Positions 39,872 to 53,200 of a DNA stretch of 64,000 nucleotides are shown here, in pieces. The DNA comes from Nepenthes gracilis (Eukaryota > Streptophyta > Magnoliopsida > Caryophyllales > Nepenthaceae). The stretch spans positions 2,328,001 to 2,392,000 of the forward strand of contig BSYO01000005.1 in NCBI GenBank assembly GCA_033239525.1, in the 5' to 3' direction. The notes beneath the pieces were generated by a model, which saw nothing but the letters and a program-made list of their open reading frames with translations, was not told the origin of the DNA and made no database searches. The position numbers were made by a program, and so were the translations under genes. The first letter of the stretch is position 1; every line of letters starts with the position of its first letter.

Positions 39872-42800
39872 TGTAATAATAATTGTTGCGTCCTCGGATC
39901 GTAATCACTGTACAAACATAGATCTGAAAGCAAAGCAACACCAAAGAAATCAAGTGAGTGTTAGGGAAGAGAGAGAGAATGGCACATAAGCGTTTTTACG
40001 TGAAACCCTCTTTTGAATGAGAGGGAAAAACCATGGGACTAAGGGTCTAGAGAAACTTTCACTATGTTGTTGGGTGAGTACAAAGAATGGAGAGCACGTG
40101 AAACTCAAGGTTCTCTAAGTGCTTTTTTTATTACACTGGGGGGAAAACTTATTAACTCTTTCTTTGTGTGCGTTAATGCAAGAGTGGAAGTAGGATCCCT
40201 TGTTAGGTGTGTCTTGAATGCTTATATAGAGGCTTGGATGTCCTTCATGGAGCGTCCACGTGGCCTAGCGTGTGCTTGCTATCCTGCCACCAAATCTGCA
40301 CGTCTGCTCTGCTGCGTCAGGAGGATCGCGTGTGTGTAGGTGTGCGCTGCGAGACGTCACATCACGTATGCGCTTGAAGTCGTCCTTCTCTGCGTAGGCG
40401 GCATGTTGCAAAGATTGCGTGTGCTCTTATAGAAGTCAACTTCTTGGACCAATTCAGCCCTTTGGGCCTCATGGGATGTGGGCTTAGGTTCTCGGGCCTC
40501 GGGCCAACTTAGCCTCTTGGGCCAAGTCAGCCATTTGGACCGTCTGCCATGTCCTCGGGCGCCCAGAGCCAATCTGGTCTCTTGGACCGTATTGGGCTTC
40601 TGGGGCTTTTTTGGACATGGATTTGTTTCATGAAAACGGGCCTCTTAATTGGGCCTTGGGTATTCACTACTCATTACTAGCCTCCCATGCCAAAAGGTTC
40701 GAGAATCTCAACCTTTGACAATTGAAGTTCCTCGGGACATTTTGGCCTTGACCTAGTCCTTCAAGGTGCTTACTACCTAGCTGGCGTGCAGTATTGTCCG
40801 CATCCATGATGCTCTTCTTTCCATCCATGAGTTTTGCAAGCTTCCTCGGACGTCTTCCTGAGTTGCTTTGCCCGATTTTGTCCAAGGATGTGATCATAGT
40901 CCGTGGACTCTCTCCGGGCTCGAGGTGCTATCCTGGCCGTTAGCTGTTGCATTAAATGCGCACCTGACGCCCATTAAATGCGACCCAGGGAAAGGAAAAG
41001 GTCATCATTACCCTCGGACCGGTGGGGTATCGACACGTGGCTTAGCATTAAAATGCGGCGCACCCTTTTGAATTTCAAAGCGTTTGATAACGGACGCTTG
41101 CCTCTTTGTCATTCACCAGTTCCCATTTTGCTTTCGAAAAACTTTCCAAGTCTTTGAAAACGCTCTCTATGACCCCATTGTTGTTCTCTGTTCATCTTCC
41201 TCTTCTCTCCACATTTTGAAGGCTCTTGGCATTGCAGACATCGCTTCTTCCCTCACGATAGCTAACATTGATACTATTCATGTGAGGTACCGCATTCCTT
41301 CTGAGATGGGGATGCTGGTCCTAGAGCCCCATGAGAGGGCCTGCAGCCCACTAGATGACTTCTTTACCGTCTACACAGTCCACCTCAAGAGCAGGCTTCG
41401 CTTTGACATGCCTCTGGATTTGTACCACATCTTGAGGGATCTCAAAGTCCCTATTGTACGCCTTCAGCCAAACGCAATAAGGTATCTCGTCTCTCTCTGC
41501 GTCTTCGCTTGTTGCCATAACTAGACCTTTGAGACTTTGGCTGTGAAGATGATCTTGAGGTTCACGAGAGCCAAGATTGGGTTGTCATCACTCCGTGTCC
41601 TGAGTTTGCGGCGTTGAGTGGTGGCAACTTTGATTCCACTAAAAGGTGGAAAGATAAATTCTTTTTTTTGGCGGTTCGTGAGATTTGCGATGTTCCTAAT
41701 AATTGGGGGAACGTTGAACCCAAATATTGTCAGGAAGCCACGCCTAAGGAGAGGGAGTTGATGAAGGAGATCGTTGCTCTCGTACAGTCCAATCTTCTCA
41801 GCTTCCATGAGAACAAAGAGAATAAATGGCTAAGGTTCGAGAACTTGGCTAAGGCCAAGTGGGGATCTCAGTTTGGGGACTGGCGCCCCTGCCGACCTTC
41901 CTGTCAAGAAGAAAAAGAGGATCAAGCAAAAAAGTCTGAGGATAGAGGAACCGTCCGAGCGCCCAAAGAAAAGTCAGCGGACTAAGTCCTCGTCCAAGTG
42001 TCCCCTTGTTCCCATGGAGAGTTCCTTGTCCAGTGATGACGAAATTGTGGCCGAGTGCCTTTCAAGGAAGTGTAGGCAACCGTCTAGAGGTCCTTCTGAG
42101 GCGCCTTCTAGGTCCGTCGAGCTTACTGCTACCCCTCCCCCATTGAGTCGAATACCTAACATCCCCACTGTCTTTATTGGTGAGGTCTTGGATTGGATTG
42201 ATAATCCATCCAAGGACAGTGTTGTGGGTCTCGCACTAGAGGAGACTAAGGCGACCCAAGCCGAAGAAACAGTGGTGATGATGTCTACTATTGAGACTGC
42301 TAAGGCCGAGGACACTGCCGCAACCATAGAGCCCCCATGCCTTGAAATCCAAATCTATAGCCCATTGATGATTCCTCATGAGGTCCGAGAGGAGGCCCTG
42401 GCCGAGGACGTTGTTAGGACTCCAAGTGCCGATGAAGCCGAGATTGGGGTTGTAGAGCCTTTTGGAGTTCTGAAACCCTCAGTCATTGATTTTGATGGAG
42501 ATGCCCCTATGTCCGAGACCAGGGTTGAGGTTTTTGTGGTGCCTGTTGCTGAGCCACAGGAGTCCGAGGCCCCTAGAGAGGAGAGCTCAGCTAGGGGCTC
42601 TCTCGTCTCTCAGGTAATCTTTTGTCTTTCCTTAGCCTTTTAGCTTCTTGTTTCCTTCTACTCATACTTTAACGACTTGGTTTTCCTTTACAGTTCCAAG
42701 AGCTGGCTCGGAACCTTGGGCGGCTCATTGGTGGTGTTGCCTAGACTTGTTCTGAGTTGGAGTCCTTTAAGGCCACTGGAGAGGCTAACAAATGCTTGGA

Positions 42801-45800
42801 GGCTGAGCTTGTTGAGACCAAGAGGAAAATTGCCTCCCTCGAGGATACATTGAAGCTTTAGCAGGTTTAGTACGGGTTTCTTCGGGACAGGAACTTCCAG
42901 TTGGAGGAGGTGTTGAGGATTTCAGTGAGGGCCGTGGACATAGCACCGGCGCTGGAGGGCAAGTACTAGGAAGGCATTAACTTGTGCCGCTGAGTGATGA
43001 GGTTGCTGCGTCCACATTTTCCTACGGCCATGTTTGATTCTCGGAATGCCAGTGCCACATGCTTGGACAATTTGTATGGTGTCCGAGGATGGGGTGGGTC
43101 TCCCAGCCCTTCCAGGCCTAGATCATCAAGCCATTTCGAAATTTCTAGGCAGTCGGGATCTTTAGAGCAAGCAGGGCCTTGTGGATCATGAGGACAGCAG
43201 CAACAGTAGTGGGGAACTTCTTCTCAACCAGGACCTTTTGAGGGCTGATTGTAAATTTGTTGAGTTGTAGAGTTTTTTTTTTTTTACATGTACATTGTAT
43301 ACGTTGCAAACTTAAAGTGTGAATAAGATTTACTTTTTCTGTTGCAATTTTTCTCCAGATTGCCTTGTGTGCGTGGTTCCTTTCCTGGACTTAGACTCTT
43401 AGGAAGTCTTGTCCCTCTTGAGTTGAGTGTCCAAACCTATAGACCGTCTTAGGTTGATAATGCTACCTCAAGGGTATTTGCATGCTCGTTGTTTAAGCCC
43501 CCTAAGTTTTAAGTTCAACCTCTCGATAGTTGCTTGATTAGGCCAAGTTTTAATCCGACATCTTGGGCTTCTCGGTATAGGACTGAGTTTTAGTTCGACC
43601 TCTTGGGTCACTCGGTATGAAACCGAGTTTTAGTCAGACTTCTTGGGCCGCTTGGTATGGGATCGAGTTTTAGTAACAAGTGAAAGGAATTCTATCCACT
43701 TGACTTAGGGGCAGCTTAGGTCTGTGTATACATGGGATGAGATGCAAATATTCAAATAAAGTGCAGTTAGTAAAAAAGAGAGAATGAGAAGGAAAAGATC
43801 TTTTTTTTATTATTTTTATTTATTCAGAAAGTGTGATACAAGCATGCCGAATGATGCAATCACTATACCTGTGTATGTGTCTATATAATCATTGATAGTA
43901 CTTCTTGAAGTGGGCTGCGTTTCAAGTCCGAGGGACAAGCTTTCCATCCTGAGTGCGTAGCTCGTACGCCCCATTTCGAAGAATGACTGAGACCAGGAAC
44001 GGTCATTCTCAATTTGGGGAGAGCTTGTTCTGGTCGATGTTTTTACCAGTGGCTTCAATGCTTCTCAGCATTAAGTCTCCTATTTCAAACCGACGCTTCT
44101 TCACCATTTTATTGTAATATTGGGCAATTCGTTGTTGATATGTCGCTATGCGCAGCCTTACTGCGTCTCGGGTTTCCTTATGCAGTCTAGGTTTTTTCGG
44201 AGTTTTTGTACATTATTCGCCGGGTTGTAGCTCTCAACCCGGAGGCTGGACAGCTCCGATCTTTACTGGTATGATCACCTTTACCCCATAGCACAAGCCG
44301 AAAGGGGTTTCTCGTGTAGGCTTTCTTGGAGTCGTCCTGTATGACCATAAAACAGATGGCAGCTTATCTACTCATGAGCCCCCAGCATGCTCCAGCTTCG
44401 TCTTTAGTCCATGCACTAGGGTGCGGTTCTTGACTTCCACTTATCCGTTGCATTGCGGGTACGCGATTGACGTATGTACCAACCTTATCCTCAGGTTGGT
44501 GCAATACTTGGTAAACCTCTTTCTGGAGAATTGAGTCTCGTCAGCTACGATGCATTTGGGATTCCGAACCTGCACACTATGCTCTATCGTATGAAATCTG
44601 TTGCATTTTGTTCTGTGATGCGTGCCAGTGGCAAGGTTTCTACCCATTTGGTGAAGTAGTTGATCTCCACCATCAAGAATTTCCTTTGCCCAAATGTTGG
44701 TAATAACTCGAGTATGTCCAGCCCTCATTGTGCGAACGGCCAAGGTGACTGTAAGGCTTTGAGCTCCGAGTGCGGCTAGTGGGTGAGGTTACCGTGGACT
44801 TGGCAGTTTTCACATTTTTGCACAAAGTCTATGGTGTTGTACTTCATGGTTGGCTAGTAGTATCATTGCTTTATAAGTTTGAATGTAAGGTTCTTGCCCC
44901 TAATGTGGGATCTATAAATTCCGATGTGTATTTCTTCGAGAGCGTAATTAGCCTTTTCAGGAAAGAGGCACTGTAAGTAGGGGCAGAGAAACCTCACCTA
45001 TACAGCCAGCTGTCAATGACGGTGTACCACCTTGCCGCCTTCTTCACCTTCCTGGCTTTGTCCGTATCTTCAGGTAATGTTCTATCGGTCAAGTACCGGG
45101 GGCATGGGATCATCCAATTGTCAGCTCTTGAGATTATGTATTACTTCTAGATTTGAATCTTTTACATCGGGTCTGGTGAGGACTCGCGCATTCCTCGAGC
45201 ATACTGCTCTGGGTCTCCTGAGGCTGTTGCTTTGGCGAGTTGGTCCGCTTTCTGGTTCTCTTCTCGCGGAATGTGGACCATCTGTACCTTCTCAAAGGTT
45301 GTCATCAGTCCTTGAACCTTTGAGAGGTATTTGGAAAGCTGTGGGTTGTTGGCTTCGAATTCTCTTCGGACTTGGTTGACAACCAACTTGAAGTCGCTGT
45401 AGATGACTAAGTCCTTGGCTGAGCATTCCTTTGCTAATTAAAGTTCGGCCAGTAAGGCTTCGTATTTTGCAGCGTTATTGGTTGTTCGGAATCCAAGGAT
45501 CATCGAATACTTTATCTCCGACCCTTTAGGCGTTCTCAGCACAACGCCAGCTCTACAACTGTCATTCATGGATGAGCCGTCCTCATGCAGGGTCCAGGCT
45601 ACTGGGCTGTGTATGTCTTTGGCATCACAAGCGTCCGAGGCCTCAAGAGTTGGGGTTATAGTTTCGAGAATAAAGTCTGCCAAAGGTTGACCTTTTAAGA
45701 TAGGCCTCGAACGAAACTCTATGTCAAACTCACCCAACTTAATAGCCCACTTGACCAATCGTCCTGACGTTTATGGCTTCTGTAGAATCGCTCTCAAGGG

Positions 45801-48800
45801 TTGGTCGGTCAAGATGATCACTTTGTGTGCTTGGAAATATGGTCTGAGTTTCCGAGCGAAATACACGAGTGCTAGAGCGATTTTTTCTGCATAAGAGTAT
45901 CTTGTTTCAGCGTCAGTCAGGATCTTGCGATATAGTATATAAGTTGTTGCCTATCATGCTGCTGTCAGATCAAGATTGAGCTCAAGGCGGTCTTGGATAC
46001 TGTAAGGTATAAGTATAACTCCTCGCCTGATTGGGAAAAAGTCAACAGCGGGGGTTCAAGAGGTATCCCTTGAGGCCTTGGAAGGCCTCTTCACAGTCGG
46101 TCGTCCACTAGAAGTCGTTTGTCTTGGTGCTCCTTAGAGCCTTAGAAAACAACAAATACTTCTCGGTCGATTTGGCCAGGAAGTGGGACGGGGCTGCCAG
46201 CCTTTCAGTGAGCTTTTGAACCTTCTTCACAGTCTGAGGGCTCTTCATATCCGGTATGGCTTTGATCTTCTCTGAATTAGCTTTGATCCTTCGGTGTAAT
46301 ACAATGTAACCTAAGAACTTCCTAGACGTCACTCCAAATGTATACTTGGTTGGGTTGAGTTTCATCTAGTGTGTTCTTAAGACATTAAATGTCTCAGACA
46401 GATCTTGGATGTGGTCTTTGGTCATTCTGCTTTTGACGAGCATGTTGTCCACGTATACCTCCATATTTCTTCCGATCTGATCCTCAAATATCTTATTTAC
46501 GAGCCGCTGATAAGTAGTACCAGCATTTTTGAGGCTAAAGGGTATGACTCTGTAGCAGTATGTCCTTTGGTCCGTCATGAATGAAGTGTGCTCATCTTTT
46601 TCGGGGCTTATCTTTATTTGATTGTAACCTGAGTACGTGTCCATGAAACTTAAAAGTTTATGTTTGGACGTTGGGTCTATAAGGGAATCGATCTTTGGTA
46701 GAGGAAAGCTGTCCTTTGGGCATACTTTATTGACATCGGTGAAATCCACGCATATCCTTCACTTCCCATTCTTTTTCACCATGACTACGTTGGACAGCTA
46801 GTTTGGGTATTGCACCTCTTGGATGAATCCAGCGTCCAGGAGCTTCTTCACTTCTTTTCGGATAGCCACTAGCTTCTCTACTAAGTAGATCCTTCTCTTC
46901 TGCCGAACAGGGCTATGACCTGGATTTAGGCCCAACTTGTGGACCATTATTCCGGTCGGTATCTTTGGCATGTCACTTGGAGTCCAAGCAAAAATGTCCG
47001 AGTTCTCCCGTCGGAAGTTGACGAGTTGGTCTCGGAAAGCTTGAGGAAGAGAGCTTCCTATCTAGATGGTCTTTTCTAGTTCTTTGAGATTCAGAAGGAC
47101 TCGGTCAATAGCTTCTCCGAACTCGGTCTGTTGCAATGTCGTCTCATCACGGAAGTCCAAGTCTTTGATGGGTTGAGGAAGTGGTGTATGGGTGATATGG
47201 GACAGATAGCATGTTCATTTGACAGCCTGATCCCCGAGGACCTCCCCAATCCCGTATGGTGTTGGAAACTTCATCTTCAAATGTGGGATTGAGGTCACGG
47301 CTCCAAAGGCAGCTAGGTAAGGGCGTTCGAAGATTGCATTGTAGATCGATGGTAGATCTACTACCAGGAAGGAAAGGGTCTTTGACAATGTCCTCGGGTG
47401 GAACCCTAATGTGACCTTAGGTTGGATGATTCCTGCACTGGCATTAGCTCGTTGTCCAGCCCACAGAGGGGTCTCTCGGTTGCCATCATGTGGCTTCTTT
47501 TGAGCCCTAATTTAAAGAAAGTATCAAGATAGAGAATATTACGCGAGCTTTTATTATCAATAAATACTCGTTTTATCTGGTAATCTAAACTACCGTTAGA
47601 AATTAGTGCAGTTACAACCAATGGGTTAGAATGGGGGATATTACATGGGTCATATTTTCGTTACAAAAATTAATGACTTCATTTCTAGATTTTACCCTAG
47701 GTTTCTTATTCTTCACCGCTGGATCCTCACGGGCGCCGCCCCTGACTAGGCGAGTGGATATCATGTTGACCATCCTCGCGGCCACTCTGCTTCTCGAGTG
47801 GTCAGCCTCTCCTACTTCTACTGTTCCAAATGATTGTTTGGGTCTTTGTACGAAAAGCGGTTGAGGTGACCTCTCTTAATTAGCTCCTCATTCTCCTTCT
47901 GCAACGTCCGACAGTCTTCGGTACCATGGCTTCCGCAATGGTGATAGTGGCAGTACTTGGACTGGTCACCACATTCTGGATTCTTCAGCATCTTGGGCCA
48001 TTTCAAAAACTTTTCATCCCGAATTTGCATCACGATGCTGATACGCGAGTTGTTTAAGGGAGTAAGGTTTATATGCTTGTACTCCCTGTGAATGTTCTGC
48101 TCTGACTTGTGGTGCTTTTTGGGCGCTCGAGAGCTTTTGTTGGTCTTCATGCCTTCTCTTCCCTTCCATTGTCTTCGGATGGAGGCTCTCCACCTGGACG
48201 GGCCTCTTTGCATTGTTCATTTATTTAGCCGTAATGTAAGCTTTTGCTATGCTTTCAGCTTCCCTGAATGTCTGCGGATCCTTGTGCACGAGGTGCTTGA
48301 AGAAGCCACCTCCCTCTAATGCGGACAGAAAAGCGGTTAGCTTGACCCCGTCGGTCATTTTTGGGATATGCCTGGCGTTAAATATGAAGCGGGATAGAAA
48401 GCTCTTCAGGCTCTCCTGGCCCCTTGCTTCACATGAGCAATGTTTCATGTTTGCTTCTCGATCCTCCTGCTGGAAGCGAATTGGGAGAGGAAGGCTTTTG
48501 CCAACTTGTTGAATGAGCGGATGGAGTCCGCAGGCAGTGTATAGAACCACAGATCATTGCGTCTCCCTTGAGCGTCAAGGGGAAGCACTGGCACATTGTC
48601 ATCTTGTTTAAGCCTTAGAGGCTCAGATACTTACGAAGGTGATCCAAGTGATCCATAGGATCAATACTTCCATCGTAAGCGTCGAGATTTGGCATTTTGA
48701 ACTTTGGAGGAAGCCGCCTCGTCCTAATCTTGGTTGTAAACGGAGATCTGCGTAGGTCAGCAGCTCCTCCTTCAACGTCACCAAAGACTTGGTGAAACAC

Positions 48801-50199
48801 CTAATCGAGCTTCTCCTCCACCTGAGGGGAAGCCATCACCTTCAGCTTGTTGCCCCGGATGGCTCCTAGTCCTCGGAGGGACTTCTTTGCAAGGAGCCAC
48901 GTCCTAAACGGCGTGCTCCTAGTCATCGCGGACACAGTGAGGGTTTCGCCTCTTAGGGTTTTCCTCCTATGTCCGAGGACCCAAGCGACCTTGAAGGTGC
49001 GACGGGACTTTGTTGCTCGAGGCAACTTACGTCCTTGGGTCCTTATGCTGGGCGACTTGCTTGGAGGGGTGCTTTTTACCATTCCCTTTTCTCTAAGACG
49101 TTACAATTTGAAAAGCCTTAGAGGGCGCCTCCTTTAGCCGTACATCTATCTTTGAACAAAGGTTCTGGACGTCCTTGGACACGTCGTCCATCCTCAAGGC
49201 CAACGCCCGTACGTACGGATCAAGATGATCTTCTATCCTAACGTTCGCCGCGAGGATGTTATCGAATGAGGCAGGCTCTCTGACTGGAGCGTTGGTCTGT
49301 CCCCTTGTATTTACCATTTCTCGGGGTTCTTAGAGAACGCGTTGAGCTGACTTTTCATCGCGAGTTCTCACAGACGGCGTCAGATGTTGCATCCTTAGAT
49401 CGTGGTCACGGTATGGACTCGGATCCGAAAGCAAAGAAACACTAAAGAAATCAAGTGAGTGTTAGGGAAGAAAGGGAGAATGGTACACAAGAGTTTTTAT
49501 GTGGAAACCCTCTTCTGAATGAGAGGAAAAAATTCACGGGACTATGGGTCTAGGAAAACTTTCACTATGTCGTTGGGTGAGTACAAAGAATGGAGAGCAC
49601 GTAAAATTCAAGGCTCTCTAAGTGCTCTTTTGATTACACTGGGGGAGAACTTATTAACTCTTTCTTCGTGTGCGTTAATGTAAGAGTAGAAGCGGGATTC
49701 TTTGTTAGGTTTGTCTTGAATGCTTATATAGAGGCTTTGATGTCCTCCATGGAGCGTCTACGTGGCCTGGCGTGTGCTGGTTGTCCCGCCACCAAATCTG
49801 CAGGTCGGCTCTACTGTTTCAGGAGGATCGCATGTGTGTAGATGGGCACTGCGTGACGTCACATCACACATGTGTCGGAAGTCGTCTTTCTCTGCGCAGG
49901 CGGTGTGTTGCAGAGATTGCATGTGCCCTGGCAAAAGTTAACTTCTCTGATCAATCTAGCCCTTTTGGCCTCATAGGACGTGGGCTTAAGTTCTCGAGCT
50001 TTCAGGGCCAACTTAACCTCTTGGGCCAAGTTAGCCATTTGGGCCATCCGCCCATGTCCTCGGGTGCCCAGAGCCAATCCGGTCCCTCGGACCGTATTGG
50101 GCTTCTGGGCCTTCTTTGGACATGGATTTGTTTTATGGAAACCGGCATCTTAGTTGGGCCCTAGGTGTTCACTACCTAGCAGTAATAATAATAATAGTG

Positions 50200-50232
<33 letters not shown>

Positions 50233-53200
50233 TCAGTAATAATAATAATAATGATAATAATAATAGTAATAATACTAATAGGGTCCCATGGGAATAGTTG
50301 TTCTCACGTATGTGGGAATAAAAAATACCTAATGAAATGTGGTAACTTTTATTTCCATACATGTGAAAATATTTATTCCTGGTTAAATTGTAATTAAATG
50401 GAGAAATATTTACTCCATTGGAAATAAGGAGGGAATAGAATTTCTATTGCTTCCAACTAAACGTATAATACGTGTTAGATTATGCATGATAAATTTCCTT
50501 GGTATAATATCCTCATATCACTATGCATCCATCTTAGTGTCTTTGTCTCAAGCATTTCCGCTTTTGAATATATTGGTGTTTAATCATCCAAAATTTTGCT
50601 TCATATTGCTTGGCTGGCCTTATAGCCACTCACATGCTGCAAATTGTTTCGTTGTTACCGAACTTGCATTCCATGTACTCACATTTTGTTTTATTAATTC
50701 TAAAGCCTTTTGCTTCCAACATAGTTCTTCTAGCTTCGGACTTAGCTTTAACTCCTCCAATCTCATTGACCAATACTGTCACATCCACAAATAGCATGCA
50801 CCATGCCTAGTTAATAAATACATAGCTAAGGCAAATAGAAACATGTGCAAGGTGATTTTTGTTAAAGGAAATTGTTATCGAAAATGCATCGGTCTCCCTT
50901 GGTGGTGCCCTCACACAAGTTACTCCTCCATCATGCATGTCTTTGAACCTCAAATATATGCAATGGAAGTACTTTAAACCATCTTATAAGATCTGACAAA
51001 CCATCTTATAAGATCTGACAAAGTTTTATGCTGGTTGCGGCTAATCTAATACAATCCTTTTCCTTTAGGTGGGCTTGGGATCAACTATGTTGAGGACAAA
51101 ATCCCTACATAGGTGGGGTTATTTGGGATCGACTACCAGTAGGTGATATTTGAAAGATGGTGTGATCTGGAGCTCCAAGGACAAGTTAGAGGAATGGAAG
51201 CGAAGGTTTGGAAAGTTTGCTTGAGCAGCCTTTTTGCAGGACTAGACTCTGTGCTTGTTATATTATGCAATTTGGAAGAGTTAAAGGTCTTTTTTATTTT
51301 TGGGATCGTTATTTTGATGCTTAGCAAGTAACATAGGGTAGGTGATCTTTTCTATACTCTTTGCTGATAGACCTTGCATTGTGTTGTGAACATATGTCTC
51401 TTGATGGCTAAAGTTGCCTAGCAATAGATGATCCCATTTCAATTAATTAATTCCTCCAATGGGTTATATTCATTTGAATTTCTTCACTCTTTGGAATGTT
51501 ATTCACTTACCACAATTTTGTGTTACATTGGGTTCTGCTCGATCTGATTCCTCTATGTCAACTTTGAAGGGTTTTAATGCTGACCTTTAATATTTTTTTT
51601 ATGTAACATTCTCCTGTTTGTGAATCATCATTGTTCGACTGGAATTGAGTGGAAATGGGCGTCTCTCGAATATTATTGGCCTTGGCATAATTAGACTTAA
51701 TGCATTTTATCCACCATGAAACCATTGAAAGAAATGAGAGTCATTTTAATTATGGTGATGCAGATATTTACTTGATTTCCGGGACACTTACCATTTTTTG
51801 TCCATCAGCATCAGGCTATAATGCTATATGCATTCATGAATAATGAATTGTTGTGTTAGGCAGTAAACGACCCAATTTATCGGGATACATCATGCGCATG
51901 CCATAACTCTTAATGTTGGTTTCAGACAAGAGCAACACTATTCATTATACAATTTTTCTGGAAACAATGATGTAGCACCATATTGGGGTCCACTCAACGG
52001 GGGAAAAAATAAAGAAAAATAGATCATTCAACAAGAATCATATCAATTTTTTTGGAACAGTTAATAGTAAGCTTAAAGTAAGTGTAGTAATTTTTTTTCT
52101 TTAGAGAAAGGATTTAAATGTTTTCATGTTCCCTGTATTCACATATTTTTTTCTCCTTGTAGATAGTTTTGTGCCTACAAGGAGCTATTGAGTACAAAAA
52201 ACTGGGAGCAAGGTTACCCAGAGGGGTGCTGCTGGTTGGTGCTCCTGGAACAGGAAAAACCTTATTGGCTCGTGCAGTAGCTGGAGAAGCAGGGGTGCCA
52301 TTCTTCTCTGTTTCTGCCAGCGAATTTGTTGAGTTGTTTGTTGGGAGAGGAGCTGCTCGTATTAGAGACCTTTTCAATGTTGCAAGGAAATGTGCACCAT
52401 CGATCATATTCATTGATGAACTTGATGCAGTTGGAGGAAAGCGGGGTAGAAGTTTCAATGATGAACGCGATCAGACACTGAACCAGGTAAAGTCTTCTAC
52501 AGCAAATCTACATCTCTTTCAAGGTTTTGTTTTTTTGTTTTTTTTATGGAGGGGGGATGAAAAGTCTCTTTCACTCTCTTATGACAGATTCTTAGCCATG
52601 GAGAGGACTCTTCATGTTTCTTTTACGGGAACTCATTCTGCAAATTCTGTGCCTGCCTTGGACTCTGTCATTTTTTTCTGTTATTTGCATAGTTTTCTTG
52701 AATCCTTCTAGGGTTATCCTATTGTTTTCATATTTTCTCATATTTATGGCAGGATTTCATCCTGACAATTTGAATGGCTAAAATCATGACAACCATAGAT
52801 GAATTTATAGGTTTCGGCTTTGAGTATATTACTATTGGACACATTTGATAATATGTATAGGTATTGAACATGTTAGACACAATTTTCTATAAATTGTAAC
52901 TGATAGGAAATATTGGCCACTATATTGAAAATTTCAGGTATATTAGGTGATATTTTGAATATCAATTGATATGTATCACTATTTTGTCACGATATTAGGA
53001 AATATTGGTATTAGCCATTCGATATTGATATCTATTGGCCAATATTTTGGTCCATAATGACAATATATTAAAATATATTTGACCTATCATATAATCCTAG
53101 TTATTCAAATTGTCAAAATGAAATCTCACTGTTAGAAGTGGAGGACTCTAGCTGCTCCCAGTTTTCTTGTTTCTTTGCGTCTCCTTGCTGTTTTCTTTTT

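Larger units (their letters stand above)
39884..50181 (-). mobile_element. Ty3/gypsy LTR retrotransposon, Tat (Retand-like) lineage, decayed, 10.3 kb
   Basis: Bounded by LTRs of about 793 bp (39884-40676) and 797 bp (49385-50181). The element reads on the minus strand, so the right LTR is its 5' LTR. Order on the minus strand: primer-binding site, gag, protease, reverse transcriptase, RNase H, integrase, tandem repeats, an opposite-strand extra ORF, polypurine tract, 3' LTR. A second ORF between pol and the 3' LTR in antisense, with a gypsy-type transposase-like domain, is a known Tat/Retand trait. Flanking pentamers ATAAT and GTAAT within (TAA)n are a near-match target duplication. The coding part has many stops and shifts and cannot be autonomous. 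Confidence 0.88.
39678..50465. mobile_element. MITE-like element interrupted by a retrotransposon
   Basis: A terminal inverted repeat TACGTTTAGTTG (39678-39689) is answered by CAACTAAACGTA (50454-50465). The sequence just inside both ends is GGAATAGAAT-rich, as in small plant MITEs. Removing the 10.3-kb LTR element leaves about 0.5 kb containing a (TAA)n tract, which the retroelement entered (tract remains at 39839-39883 and 50182-50280). Superfamily is uncertain, since only a TA target repeat could be proposed. Confidence 0.6.

Noticed and set aside
43506..43680. Possible CRISPR-like array
   Set aside because: Units abut directly without spacers, in a plant retrotransposon; ordinary tandem repeat.
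51055..51135. GGTGGGCTTGGGATCAACTATG...AGGTGGGGTTATTTGGGATCGACTAC, reminiscent of a plant SINE or LINE tail
   Set aside because: Only a short phrase resemblance from memory, with no boundaries or promoter boxes.
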